A DNA stretch of 64,000 bases, taken from Brettanomyces bruxellensis. Lineage: Eukaryota > Ascomycota > Pichiomycetes > Pichiales > Pichiaceae. The stretch is from positions 2,671,001 to 2,735,000 of the forward strand of contig NC_054690.1 of assembly GCF_011074885.1 (NCBI RefSeq). Reading direction: 5' to 3'. The position numbers were made by a program, and so were the translations under genes. Under the pieces are notes generated by a model, which saw only the letters and a program-made list of their open reading frames with translations, did no database searches and had not been told where the DNA came from. Positions 32,126 to 42,645 of this stretch are shown in pieces. How positions within the stretch are numbered: the first letter of the stretch is position 1; each line of letters begins with the position of its first letter.

Positions 32126-34087
32126 ATGATGTCTAAAGAGAAAGATAAACATGTTAGAACAAAAGAAAGGGGGCAGCTTTCAACGTCGGTGAGACAAAAC
32201 ATTTCACATTCATTTCCGAAAACTCGAACAAAGACAGGTTGCTTTACCTGTCGAAAGAGAAAAAAGAAATGTGACGAACATTATCCGATTTGTTCTGGCT
32301 GTGCACGAAACTTTCTTAGTTGTGTTTGGCCTAAAAATAAATGCGATACACTGCCGAAGAATTTCAAAATAACATCTGGAACAGCAGCCCACATAAAGGC
32401 GAGCAAATCTAGCGCAAATACCGAAACTAGGAATAGAGGTATTGCCAAATCATCATTCTTTGTTAACAAACATTTATCAAATCTATGTGATATAGAACCG
32501 ACTTATAGTGATTTTGACGTTCCAAGTTCCATGTGCTCGGTAATTCCACTGAAATTATACAAGCATGAATCATCTCGATCTTTTACGAAGGAATGTACTA
32601 AAAGTGGAAAGATTCCCGGGGTGATGTCATTTAAAATCAGTTTAGCAAATGCAAGTCACAAGCATATGAACAAACTAGAACAAACAATTCCTCCGAGAGT
32701 ACTTTTTATTGACTCCTTGACATCCAGATCTGGATATTCTTGTGGACGTGTCACTACAGATAATCATTTGACCCGTGCCGATATACATAAAACGGTTGAC
32801 CAGCAAAGTATTGACCAGATGTTTACGTCCCTTTATGATACACTTCAATCTAAAAAATTGCCATGGAATTTATCGGAATATCCGTACTTGGAATCGGATG
32901 ATACTTTGATCTACAATAATTTTATGGATTCATTCATTCCAAAAGTACTTTCCCAAGGTTATTACACGGTTAACAGCCCCAAAATATCTTTTCTACGAGA
33001 GGTATTTTATGCATATAGCTCTTTATGTTTAATGAAAATGGTTTCATCTTTATCTATGGAAAATCCAAGAGACCACTTTACTATTGCTGATGCACATTAC
33101 AATAAAGCAATAGAATCAATAAAAAATTGTTGTGAGCCGTCGGATGTTGGCAAAAAAGTTGAACAACAGGGTAATGCACCTGCCTTTGAGTGCGGATGGA
33201 TGCTTCCTTGTATAAGTATTATCCGCATAACTACAAAAAATATCGATTTGGTGAGCAAAGAGACTATGGATAATTCATTTCAAACAAATTCATGCAATGG
33301 TTCAATTACCGTCGAGGAGACAGAAAGAATTTTACTCGTGAACTTTCTATTCAGTTACGCTATAGGATTATATTTCTTACCGGATAATGATTTACGAAGT
33401 ATCCCATCACCATTCAAGATCTTCGATAAATACAGAGTACAATTTAGCAGTGCATTATTTGGAAGCGAAAACAATCAAAGGTCGTCTAAAATGTGGCTTT
33501 TCAATGTCATTCAAGGCTCGATATTCAACTGTTACGAGAATTTATGCAAGCTTTTCTGGGTCTTGAGGCATCTTGAGGAATTGGATCCACAAAAGAAAAC
33601 CAATTATTTGAGCACTGTTAAACATGATATGACACTTATCTGGACGACACTTCAAACATCTGATATCCAGCTGGACTCATCATCAGATAAGAGGACTTCA
33701 ACATTTTTAGTATTTGCTAAATACCTTCACCAATCACTAGAGATACTTCACATGAAGTTAATGGATCCGGAGTTGGGACCAAGTAATCCTGTTATTAAAT
33801 TTTATGTGAATCAGTTCGTTCATATTTATAGATCATTAACCAATGATGCCGAAGTTCCTAAATGCTTAAAATTAATGCCTCTTTTCATTTGCGGCTGTGC
33901 ATCTAAATCGTTAGATGATCGCGTTTTTTTGACCAAGGAACTATACTTTTTGGGACGCGATCTAAGCCTTCAAATCATTTCGACAATAACAGCTAGGTTG
34001 GAAGACAGATGGCGTATCGAGGAAACAGGGGGAAAATCAAGCTTGACATCTTTAATTGCAAGGTGCGGCTTTGATATATGTAAATGA
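32126..34087 (+). CDS. Zn2Cys6 transcription factor, copy 1
   Basis: A 653-residue fungal binuclear-cluster regulator. The cluster is Cys39, 42, 49, 56, 59 and 66 in GCFTCRKRKKKCDEHYPICSGC, preceded by a basic segment. The rest resembles the Fungal_trans_2-type regulators such as Uga3 or Lys14, with a helical middle region (from about residue 270), but I cannot assign a specific orthologue. The ATG at 32126 is preferred; the frame upstream starts only with a TTG and would add a hydrophobic leader unsuited to a nuclear factor. It is divergent from the amidase and convergent with the TFB6-like gene (88 bp between stops). An identical copy is at 40597-42558. Confidence 0.88.
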   Translation: MMSKEKDKHVRTKERGQLSTSVRQNISHSFPKTRTKTGCFTCRKRKKKCDEHYPICSGCARNFLSCVWPKNKCDTLPKNFKITSGTAAHIKASKSSANTETRNRGIAKSSFFVNKHLSNLCDIEPTYSDFDVPSSMCSVIPLKLYKHESSRSFTKECTKSGKIPGVMSFKISLANASHKHMNKLEQTIPPRVLFIDSLTSRSGYSCGRVTTDNHLTRADIHKTVDQQSIDQMFTSLYDTLQSKKLPWNLSEYPYLESDDTLIYNNFMDSFIPKVLSQGYYTVNSPKISFLREVFYAYSSLCLMKMVSSLSMENPRDHFTIADAHYNKAIESIKNCCEPSDVGKKVEQQGNAPAFECGWMLPCISIIRITTKNIDLVSKETMDNSFQTNSCNGSITVEETERILLVNFLFSYAIGLYFLPDNDLRSIPSPFKIFDKYRVQFSSALFGSENNQRSSKMWLFNVIQGSIFNCYENLCKLFWVLRHLEELDPQKKTNYLSTVKHDMTLIWTTLQTSDIQLDSSSDKRTSTFLVFAKYLHQSLEILHMKLMDPELGPSNPVIKFYVNQFVHIYRSLTNDAEVPKCLKLMPLFICGCASKSLDDRVFLTKELYFLGRDLSLQIISTITARLEDRWRIEETGGKSSLTSLIARCGFDICK

Positions 34088-34174
34088 AACAAGCGAGACC
34101 ATTATATATATATAGTTGTATATGCTTTTTCTCTGTCTTTTGGTGAAGAATTATTGAGAACACTAAATGTGAAG

Positions 34175-35425
34175 TCAAACGGATGTGCGATCAAGGATAC
34201 CTTCGTAAATCTCACCTATCAATATTTCAAACTTTTGGATCTGAATACGTATTTGATCATCCCTTTTTCTTTTTCGGATGTGTGTTGCGTTATCATCATC
34301 ATTGTCATTCAACTGTTCCAATACAATTTTCTTGAATTCATCGAACTTCGTGATAACAAGAAGCTTAGTACGACTAATAATGGAATCAATTCTGATTTTT
34401 TCAGTGTTGCTAATAAAAGATCGTTCTGGAGAAGATACCGGAGAATTCTTTTCATCCCGATAATCCTTTTTCTGTAACAAAAGATCACCATCATCACTGT
34501 CTTCATATTCATCGATAAGAATACAAATGATATTATCAAGCTCAGCAAGAATGTAAATAAGATTATGAACTTCCTGAAAACTTTGAAAATGAAATTTCGA
34601 TGTATAATCAACAAGATCACCCATGATTCTGATGAGATAACTTGTCTGACCGAAAAGGAAGTCGGAAGTTATTTCCTCGAGTTCGATCTGCTTTGAATTC
34701 GACAGTCCTAACTTTTCTCGTTCATCTTCTGTTAGAACATCATCGTGATAAACAAAAGGAACAAACCTCATTTTAAACATGGAATACCAAATAATATTAA
34801 TAACGCTATCTAGTGAATGCATCAACTCTGATAATCCATATTGCACTGATTTATCTTCAGTTTTAGTTTCTGGATCCTCTCTGGCAGATAGATATTTAAT
34901 GAATTTTCTCTGAATTGCCATTAAGCGCTCATCAATGTAACTGATAAGTCGACTTTGCTGTGACATCGAGAGCTTTCTGATTTTGTTTTCACCAGATGAT
35001 TTTCTCAGAATTCGAATTGGCTCGGAAGAAGACATTTTTGTGTTTTGTCCGAAAGGATTCAATGGTGTCCTCCTACTTTCAAAATCCATGTCAAAGAAAT
35101 TTGTCGACACAGAGTCATTGCCTGTATTGGTACGTGATGCTCTTGGAGAAATTGGTTCACCTATTGGTGCTACTGCATCAATTAAGCTGTCATCCTTCTG
35201 TACTTCACTTTCGTTTACTGCTCCATCCTGTCCATCTGAATCATCACTATCCATTAAATAATCATTATTATGACTTTGAGTATTTACCAAATCCAAACTG
35301 AGATTATCTTCGTCATCATCTTCTAGATCCAACGCTGATGTAAGCTCCTTTGGTATTTCTTTTGGTGCCTCTATCTCCTGATTAGCATCCGGATGGAGCG
35401 GCGTGGTTGGCTTTGTATTTGGCAT
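34175..35425 (-). CDS. TFB6: Tfb6-like TFIIH-associated protein, copy 1
   Basis: A 416-residue protein with an acidic, low-complexity N terminus (residues 25-85; stretches such as DLEDDDEDN and DSDDSDGQD), a basic motif KIRKLSMSQQSRLISYIDER near residue 150 and a helical core with FGQTSYLIRIMGDLVDY. This order resembles the Tfb6 family (yeast YOR352W), which binds TFIIH and promotes dissociation of the Ssl2 helicase. I recognise the family from the SRLISYIDE and FGQ-YLI-IMGDL blocks, but without an alignment this is moderate. A Lys/Arg cluster (IRKRKRDDQIR) near the C terminus could be a nuclear localisation signal. The ATG at 35425 is the first. Divergent from the dehydrogenase. Copy 2 is at 42646-43896. 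Confidence 0.65.
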   Translation of the reverse strand: MPNTKPTTPLHPDANQEIEAPKEIPKELTSALDLEDDDEDNLSLDLVNTQSHNNDYLMDSDDSDGQDGAVNESEVQKDDSLIDAVAPIGEPISPRASRTNTGNDSVSTNFFDMDFESRRTPLNPFGQNTKMSSSEPIRILRKSSGENKIRKLSMSQQSRLISYIDERLMAIQRKFIKYLSAREDPETKTEDKSVQYGLSELMHSLDSVINIIWYSMFKMRFVPFVYHDDVLTEDEREKLGLSNSKQIELEEITSDFLFGQTSYLIRIMGDLVDYTSKFHFQSFQEVHNLIYILAELDNIICILIDEYEDSDDGDLLLQKKDYRDEKNSPVSSPERSFISNTEKIRIDSIISRTKLLVITKFDEFKKIVLEQLNDNDDDNATHIRKRKRDDQIRIQIQKFEILIGEIYEGILDRTSV

Positions 35426-36399
35426 GCTCTATCAAATTATTTAGAGTTGTAAAATCTGCTTCTAGATTATATTCTGCGTCAATTTACAAAAGTTCGGCTG
35501 TCAACTGACTGATTCTTCGGATATTTAAACGATTACAACTTGTAGAACTTTTGTGTCATATCAATCAATATATAATTTTTTTTGACATCATTCAAATTCT
35601 ATTTTATTATTAAATTTATAATTTAGTTCATTTGACTATGGCAGTAGGTAACTTGTTTATTTTTGTGGGGAAAACAATTTGGTGTCAGGATTTGCTTTCT
35701 GTGGTCACAAAAATAGTAAGAGAAAGAATGAAACAAACTTTCGGGCCTCCTATTTTTTTAATATGACATAAATATATATATTTGACACCGTGCTAATGAA
35801 TACCACTCAACTACCAAAAGTGTTTGGCTTTCATAATTAAAGAGGAATGGTGCTTTTCCCCAATATGAGCAGCTTTTCTTCTTCCCGGGAAAAAATGTGA
35901 CGCAACAAGCTTCCAAATCAGGAAATACAATTTATTGGTTGGTTTATTCGCAATCCCAATGCTTTTGTGAAATAAATCTGAATTAAATGAAATGCGTAGA
36001 TGACCTAAAAAAACAAGAGAAATTCATGTATTAGAAAGAGAAGAAGTGGTATATGATTTTAAGATGATCGTCATCAAATTGATTATATTCACTTTGACGG
36101 TGTTTTTCCTGGATTTGTTCTCAATTAACAAATCAACAAAAAAATGTCGCGCCTCGCACGATAAGCAAGTGATAGTTGCCGATAAAGGGGAACAAAGAGG
36201 GGTAATCGCCATTCTTTAATGCTATTGTTTCAGGACAATCCTAAACAATTTTTTTGTAAATAGCAGCTTTTTATCTAATTCCAGTAATTGTACCCGAAAA
36301 TGGATTGACATGTATAAATATTCATGAATACCCACATAATCGTACAGAGGCCAAGTTATACCTATTTGCAAGCAACAAAAGAGATTAACATAGGTAAGA
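35426..36399. other. Divergent TFB6-ALD promoter region, copy 1
   Basis: Nearly 1 kb without a gene. It contains a perfect 10-bp palindrome TTCCCGGGAA at 35882-35891, two AGGGG stress elements (36186-36202) and a TATA box (36313-36320) before the dehydrogenase start. A short minus-strand frame at 36024-36212 looks random. Confidence 0.55.
36186..36320 (+). promoter_or_regulatory. STRE pair and TATA box before the aldehyde dehydrogenase, copy 1
   Basis: AGGGG occurs at 36186-36190 and 36198-36202, about 200 bp before the ATG, and TATAAATA at 36313-36320, about 80 bp before it. Paired AGGGG elements are the Msn2/Msn4 stress-response sites found before ALD2/ALD3 in S. cerevisiae. The same elements precede the intact gene at 44657-44791. 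Confidence 0.5.
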
Positions 36400-36843
36400 A
36401 TGACAAGCGTGTACCCCCTCGAGGTAAAGATTCAAGTTCCCAACGGAGATGAATGGAACCAAAAAACGGGACTTTTCATTAACAATGAATTTATTTACTC
36501 GGACAAGAAGGAACTAATAGAAGTGGAAAATCCAGGTAATGGCACAACTATATGTTCAGTTTATTTAGCCGATAAGTCTGACGTGAATAAAGCTGTGCGG
36601 GCCGCCAAAAATACTTATGAAACCGAATGGAAGCATTTTAGTGGTCAGAAGCGGTCGAATATATTGCTGAAAATTGCCAATTTGATTCGGAAGAACAGTT
36701 CACATTTAGCAGATCTAGAGGCACTTGAGTCGGGAAAACCAAAAAATAATAATGCGATAGGAGATGTTTTGCACACAGCCGATGTGTTTGAATATTTTGC
36801 AGGTCTTGCCGTGTTGCTCTTACAAGTGAATTTGCTACTATGA
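36400..36843 (+). pseudogene. Truncated aldehyde dehydrogenase ending in a chimeric tail
   Basis: The first 138 codons equal those of the intact gene at 44871-46388, ending at FAGLAV. The duplication junction then puts GSM1 sequence in the wrong frame, adding nine residues (LLLQVNLLL) before a TGA. The product would lack the rest of the NAD-binding fold, catalytic Glu269 and Cys303, and cannot be an enzyme. Its promoter with stress elements and TATA box is intact, so a chimeric mRNA ending at the GSM1 terminator is likely to be made. Confidence 0.95.
36811..36814. other. Tandem-duplication junction with 2-bp microhomology
   Basis: Left of the junction the sequence is dehydrogenase (CTTGCCGTG), right of it GSM1 (TGTTGCTCTTAC). 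The TG at 36812-36813 occurs in both parents (at 28341-28342 and 45283-45284). No longer homology or transposon end is present, which points to microhomology-mediated joining or template switching rather than homologous recombination. Confidence 0.9.
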
Positions 36844-37103
36844 CCGGCTACTCCAAAATGTCTTTGTTATCAAAGCGAACTTTTATTGTCGAACTTATGG
36901 ATGATGAGAGTGCTCTAAGATACTTTAGAAGTTTCAGTGAGATGGCATTTGGTGATTTGAATGCCACGTATTTAACGAATTGCAGTATTAGGAAGGCAAA
37001 TGAAGATAAGTATTTGAAATGTTCGTGCGTATGGACTATCAAAAGAGACGTTTTTGACATTCCGATGCTTATTGTAGGACAATTTCTCCCTGTTCTATTC
37101 TAG
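36812..37103 (+). pseudogene. 3' fragment of the GSM1-like gene (PAS tail)
   Basis: It is a duplicate of 28341-28632: the last part of the PAS-like domain and the stop codon, without the zinc cluster or promoter. The only in-frame ATG (36840) would give 87 residues. It overlaps the stop of the chimeric dehydrogenase as ATGA, so reinitiation is conceivable but speculative. Confidence 0.93.
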
Positions 37104-37237
37104 CATTCATTTCCTACCATTTATTCAAGTTCATTTTCGACGTATCTGCAGCATTTACTATGTACTCATTTCTTATACAAACATATAATATTCCTTTAAC
37201 AGAAAGAAAAGAAAAGCGGAACAGTAATAAAAACTCT

Positions 37238-38956
37238 TTATGCCTTCATGATATCTTCGAAGAGCTCACCAAACGCAACGACCTCTTCATCAAAGTATTT
37301 TCGACCGGTTAGCTGGAAACATATTGGAGCACCATCGGAAAGCTCAGGAATATATTTGGCATGCTCGATTTCATCAATTTCAGATCTAGGTTTGTAATCT
37401 TCTTCCACCTTATCAACTTTGGGGTTTTGGAACAATCCAGTTGGAGCAACCAAAGTTGGTAAGTCCAACACGTTCCACAAACTTGTGTAACCCCAAAAGT
37501 AAGGACCAGCAATACCATCTTGAATCGTGCATGGGGCAACACATGTGTATGTTGGGGAAATAATGAAGTCAACTTTGTTTTTGAAGAAATAATCGTTGTA
37601 TGTCTTTCTCAAGGTATCTCTTCTCGTATTAAGTGCCCTGTTCTCGGTGATTGAAAGCGGCTTATCTCCATTGCCCATTGAGAAAGCCCACTTTGTGAGG
37701 GGTAGAAGAGGCTCCCCGGAAGGTCTGAGCATTTCCTTTTGTGCTTTATTACCATCACAAGTATAGAGTTGGTGACAAACGTCATATGCTTCACTTATAC
37801 AGAGAGGATCAAAGGTGACAACATTAACTCCTGCCGCCTTTAACTTCTTGGTTACTTCATTTAATCCACGTTGTATTGGTGGAAGTGGCTTAACCAGACC
37901 GTTATCATACATAATAGCGACCGTGACATCAGTTACCTTTGGTTTTTCAACTTGCCTCCAAGGCATAGGAAGCGACCATGGATCATCTTCCCAAGGCTTT
38001 CCCGTGTTGATATATCCATCCATAAAATAGTTCACATCTGAAGCACTATGAGCTAAAGGCCCCTCGACCGCTACAATGGATTCTTGTCCTTTGCCGGATG
38101 AGACTCCTCCAGCAGTTGAAATTCTTCGACTTGAAGGACGAAATCCAAAACATCCGCAAAATCCAGCTGGTGCACGAATAGAGCCACCGATATCAGATCC
38201 AAGACCAATGGCAGATGCATGACTTGATACACAGCAACCCTCACCACCAGAGGATCCACCAGCACTTAGAAGAGAATTGTGAGGATTTCTAGTCCGACCA
38301 GTAATGTTGTTATTCGAATCCAAGTGCATTAATGTTTGTGGCTCATTTGTTCTGACAAACAAAACTGCACCAAGTTTTTTCAACATTTTCACAGATGTTG
38401 CGTCCTCCTTTGGAATATAGTCAAGCCATGCAACCCAACCTCCATGGGTAATTTTTCCAGCCATTCCAATCTGTTCCTTCACAGAAACCGGAATACCATG
38501 CAAGGGACCAACAGTTTTCCCGTTTTTAGCTAGGTATTCATCTAAGTTCTTTGCTCTAGTTAATGCCTCTTTGATGAAAAACTGAGTTGCAAAATTCGTG
38601 AATTCATTGGCAATCACAGCTCGGTGGGCAAAAGCTTTGAGAACTTCAACGGAACTAAGCTTTTTTTTTTCAATCAACTTCTCCAAATCCATAACACTCA
38701 TGGAGGTAATAGATTTTTCTTTGTCAGTTAAGTATTTTGTTTTCTTTAGATAACTAATAGTGTCAAATGCCTTCTCATCAAGATTCTCGGGGACTTCCGA
38801 AGCAGGAACTAAGTACTCCTTTGGTGTCTCACGCACTAAGTCGTCAAGATAAGCTTTAATTTTGGGCTTCCAAGCTTCAAAAATTTGTGGATTTGACACA
38901 TCATCCTTAAACTTGTATAGTTTTTCAATATTTCTTGGTGCTCCTATATTGATCAT
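37238..38956 (-). CDS. Amidase-signature hydrolase (Amd2-like), copy 2
   Basis: A 572-residue protein identical to the copy at 28767-30485, with the same Lys160, Ser235, Ser259 triad and an intact reading frame. Its upstream region is complete, so both copies should be expressed and amidase dosage should be doubled. On the left it follows the GSM1 fragment instead of a complete GSM1-like gene. Confidence 0.9.
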   Translation of the reverse strand: MINIGAPRNIEKLYKFKDDVSNPQIFEAWKPKIKAYLDDLVRETPKEYLVPASEVPENLDEKAFDTISYLKKTKYLTDKEKSITSMSVMDLEKLIEKKKLSSVEVLKAFAHRAVIANEFTNFATQFFIKEALTRAKNLDEYLAKNGKTVGPLHGIPVSVKEQIGMAGKITHGGWVAWLDYIPKEDATSVKMLKKLGAVLFVRTNEPQTLMHLDSNNNITGRTRNPHNSLLSAGGSSGGEGCCVSSHASAIGLGSDIGGSIRAPAGFCGCFGFRPSSRRISTAGGVSSGKGQESIVAVEGPLAHSASDVNYFMDGYINTGKPWEDDPWSLPMPWRQVEKPKVTDVTVAIMYDNGLVKPLPPIQRGLNEVTKKLKAAGVNVVTFDPLCISEAYDVCHQLYTCDGNKAQKEMLRPSGEPLLPLTKWAFSMGNGDKPLSITENRALNTRRDTLRKTYNDYFFKNKVDFIISPTYTCVAPCTIQDGIAGPYFWGYTSLWNVLDLPTLVAPTGLFQNPKVDKVEEDYKPRSEIDEIEHAKYIPELSDGAPICFQLTGRKYFDEEVVAFGELFEDIMKA

Positions 38957-40596
38957 TTTGTATACTCGTCTAATCTTTAATTCTAATAGTTCACGTTAAA
39001 GATAAAATGTGCCTTTTTTTAACTTCGATGCTTCACAACATGGTATTCTTATTCTAAGCCTAATTCACATCCTATTTATATTTAAATCCTTGGCGGCATT
39101 TCAAAATTTCAGTCAAAATATCTACTTATCAGAATGATATACTAGTAACATTTTGCAAGATAATCAATTATATTTACCGGTGATTTGACTGATCCAAAAA
39201 AGGAAGTCGATTTCGGCATCGACTTTTTCAATCGAATTTCCCAATACGGAACCTGTAAGCGTAATATTTTACTTTGCGTAGTTTATTATGAAAAGTTGAA
39301 ATTTTCAATTTCAAGCAAATAAATTTTCAAAAGAACAGCAGTTTTATAATTCTAATGCAAATAATACACTACAAAAATATATCTGAATATCGAACGAGAT
39401 AGAATCAATCAATTATATGAATGATTCGGATTCGGAATAGGGACACATTTTCAAAGTATCAAAATCCACTACGCGGGACAATGCTCCTTTTCTTTTAATG
39501 CTTTCTGACAGTTAACACTTCCAGAAACCAAATATAATTCAAATGATCCTTCAAAAGTATCTTTGAATTATAAACGGATGCATCTTACTTTATAAAGCGA
39601 GGTTAGAGGTTTTGAAATCACCGGCAAGCACACCTCATGGCATAACGAGTGAGGTGAAAAGATAATTTATCATTCTAATTATCAAGCTAGTAAACGTTAA
39701 AGAGAATACCCTATTACGTAATCAGGCCAATCTCCCCCCCCCCTTTTTTTTTTTTTCAAATATGTAGAGGAAATACTGTTAATTTGATCATTGATAACTA
39801 AATTCTTCATTTCTCCCATTAGTTAAGAGTTTTTTGCCTCTGCTATTCATCTTGTTTAATTCCTTTAGTTAATGCTTTGTTAGTCATTTATTCGTCTTGA
39901 CCATTTGAATCCTTCATGCATCATCCACATCGAAAGAGTACAGCTACTTTCACATAAACTGCTCTTTTAATATATATTTCTAGTATATTTAATTGTTAAA
40001 TTTTTAAGAGTGTTATTTATTGGTTTACTAGTTAGCACCATAGATACCTTTTATTCTTGTTTGCTAGAGTTTTCCGTACCTTTCTACCCTTTATTGCAAT
40101 CAGGCTTTCCTAGGTTCGCATTCGTTTACAATATTTTGATTACGTAACCACACGATATTGAAGCAAACTAATATTAAAATTTTTTTCAACTGCTTAAAAT
40201 TGTAGATTTAAATCAAATTTGATCATACGCACTGATAATCGATAGTTGTTCGCATTCTGTCAAAACTGGTACAAATCGCTGTATAATTATAGCAAAACGA
40301 CCCTTATTAAACACATTTAATCAACTTGTAATTTGATAAAATTTATTTACAGGCATAAGAATAATTTGATACGTGCTTGTAAGATACATTAAATTTAACG
40401 TACGAAGATTTATCGCACGTTATTTATCAAATAACATAGAATTTGCTAGGATATTCAAGCCCATCTATTTTGTGCATGCTTGCTCGTTTATTTCTATCAT
40501 ATTCCAATTACCGGATGGAAGATTTCCCAGATACTAGAACTACTTATCGCATTTCACATTCTTGCTTCTTCTCACTTTTGGGGCAATTCTGTCAAC
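38957..40596. other. Divergent amidase-regulator intergenic region, copy 2
   Basis: Repeats 30486-32125 at an offset of 8,471 bp. The inverted repeats lie at 39204-39225, 39533-39572 and 39631-39656, and the C10T13 tract at 39734-39756. No gene is supportable. Confidence 0.55.
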
Positions 40597-42558
40597 ATGA
40601 TGTCTAAAGAGAAAGATAAACATGTTAGAACAAAAGAAAGGGGGCAGCTTTCAACGTCGGTGAGACAAAACATTTCACATTCATTTCCGAAAACTCGAAC
40701 AAAGACAGGTTGCTTTACCTGTCGAAAGAGAAAAAAGAAATGTGACGAACATTATCCGATTTGTTCTGGCTGTGCACGAAACTTTCTTAGTTGTGTTTGG
40801 CCTAAAAATAAATGCGATACACTGCCGAAGAATTTCAAAATAACATCTGGAACAGCAGCCCACATAAAGGCGAGCAAATCTAGCGCAAATACCGAAACTA
40901 GGAATAGAGGTATTGCCAAATCATCATTCTTTGTTAACAAACATTTATCAAATCTATGTGATATAGAACCGACTTATAGTGATTTTGACGTTCCAAGTTC
41001 CATGTGCTCGGTAATTCCACTGAAATTATACAAGCATGAATCATCTCGATCTTTTACGAAGGAATGTACTAAAAGTGGAAAGATTCCCGGGGTGATGTCA
41101 TTTAAAATCAGTTTAGCAAATGCAAGTCACAAGCATATGAACAAACTAGAACAAACAATTCCTCCGAGAGTACTTTTTATTGACTCCTTGACATCCAGAT
41201 CTGGATATTCTTGTGGACGTGTCACTACAGATAATCATTTGACCCGTGCCGATATACATAAAACGGTTGACCAGCAAAGTATTGACCAGATGTTTACGTC
41301 CCTTTATGATACACTTCAATCTAAAAAATTGCCATGGAATTTATCGGAATATCCGTACTTGGAATCGGATGATACTTTGATCTACAATAATTTTATGGAT
41401 TCATTCATTCCAAAAGTACTTTCCCAAGGTTATTACACGGTTAACAGCCCCAAAATATCTTTTCTACGAGAGGTATTTTATGCATATAGCTCTTTATGTT
41501 TAATGAAAATGGTTTCATCTTTATCTATGGAAAATCCAAGAGACCACTTTACTATTGCTGATGCACATTACAATAAAGCAATAGAATCAATAAAAAATTG
41601 TTGTGAGCCGTCGGATGTTGGCAAAAAAGTTGAACAACAGGGTAATGCACCTGCCTTTGAGTGCGGATGGATGCTTCCTTGTATAAGTATTATCCGCATA
41701 ACTACAAAAAATATCGATTTGGTGAGCAAAGAGACTATGGATAATTCATTTCAAACAAATTCATGCAATGGTTCAATTACCGTCGAGGAGACAGAAAGAA
41801 TTTTACTCGTGAACTTTCTATTCAGTTACGCTATAGGATTATATTTCTTACCGGATAATGATTTACGAAGTATCCCATCACCATTCAAGATCTTCGATAA
41901 ATACAGAGTACAATTTAGCAGTGCATTATTTGGAAGCGAAAACAATCAAAGGTCGTCTAAAATGTGGCTTTTCAATGTCATTCAAGGCTCGATATTCAAC
42001 TGTTACGAGAATTTATGCAAGCTTTTCTGGGTCTTGAGGCATCTTGAGGAATTGGATCCACAAAAGAAAACCAATTATTTGAGCACTGTTAAACATGATA
42101 TGACACTTATCTGGACGACACTTCAAACATCTGATATCCAGCTGGACTCATCATCAGATAAGAGGACTTCAACATTTTTAGTATTTGCTAAATACCTTCA
42201 CCAATCACTAGAGATACTTCACATGAAGTTAATGGATCCGGAGTTGGGACCAAGTAATCCTGTTATTAAATTTTATGTGAATCAGTTCGTTCATATTTAT
42301 AGATCATTAACCAATGATGCCGAAGTTCCTAAATGCTTAAAATTAATGCCTCTTTTCATTTGCGGCTGTGCATCTAAATCGTTAGATGATCGCGTTTTTT
42401 TGACCAAGGAACTATACTTTTTGGGACGCGATCTAAGCCTTCAAATCATTTCGACAATAACAGCTAGGTTGGAAGACAGATGGCGTATCGAGGAAACAGG
42501 GGGAAAATCAAGCTTGACATCTTTAATTGCAAGGTGCGGCTTTGATATATGTAAATGA
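40597..42558 (+). CDS. Zn2Cys6 transcription factor, copy 2
   Basis: 653 residues, identical to the protein at 32126-34087, with the complete six-cysteine cluster and an intact frame from the ATG at 40597. If it is an activator of its neighbours, the duplication raises both regulator and target dosage (inference). Confidence 0.88.
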   Translation: MMSKEKDKHVRTKERGQLSTSVRQNISHSFPKTRTKTGCFTCRKRKKKCDEHYPICSGCARNFLSCVWPKNKCDTLPKNFKITSGTAAHIKASKSSANTETRNRGIAKSSFFVNKHLSNLCDIEPTYSDFDVPSSMCSVIPLKLYKHESSRSFTKECTKSGKIPGVMSFKISLANASHKHMNKLEQTIPPRVLFIDSLTSRSGYSCGRVTTDNHLTRADIHKTVDQQSIDQMFTSLYDTLQSKKLPWNLSEYPYLESDDTLIYNNFMDSFIPKVLSQGYYTVNSPKISFLREVFYAYSSLCLMKMVSSLSMENPRDHFTIADAHYNKAIESIKNCCEPSDVGKKVEQQGNAPAFECGWMLPCISIIRITTKNIDLVSKETMDNSFQTNSCNGSITVEETERILLVNFLFSYAIGLYFLPDNDLRSIPSPFKIFDKYRVQFSSALFGSENNQRSSKMWLFNVIQGSIFNCYENLCKLFWVLRHLEELDPQKKTNYLSTVKHDMTLIWTTLQTSDIQLDSSSDKRTSTFLVFAKYLHQSLEILHMKLMDPELGPSNPVIKFYVNQFVHIYRSLTNDAEVPKCLKLMPLFICGCASKSLDDRVFLTKELYFLGRDLSLQIISTITARLEDRWRIEETGGKSSLTSLIARCGFDICK

Positions 42559-42645
42559 AACAAGCGAGACCATTATATATATATAGTTGTATATGCTTTT
42601 TCTCTGTCTTTTGGTGAAGAATTATTGAGAACACTAAATGTGAAG

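Larger units (their letters stand above)
28341..36811. repeat. Tandem duplication, copy 1 (8,471 bp)
   Basis: First unit of a direct tandem duplication. It begins inside the 3' part of the GSM1-like gene and ends inside the aldehyde dehydrogenase. All features recur exactly 8,471 bp later: amidase 28767/37238, regulator 32126/40597, TFB6-like 34175/42646, dehydrogenase start 36400/44871. Proteins and intergenic stretches are the same in every part I compared, including a C10T13 tract (31263-31285 and 39734-39756). The dinucleotide TG at 28341, 36812 and 45283 is shared by both parent sequences, so the breakpoint is ambiguous by 2 bp. Confidence 0.97.
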
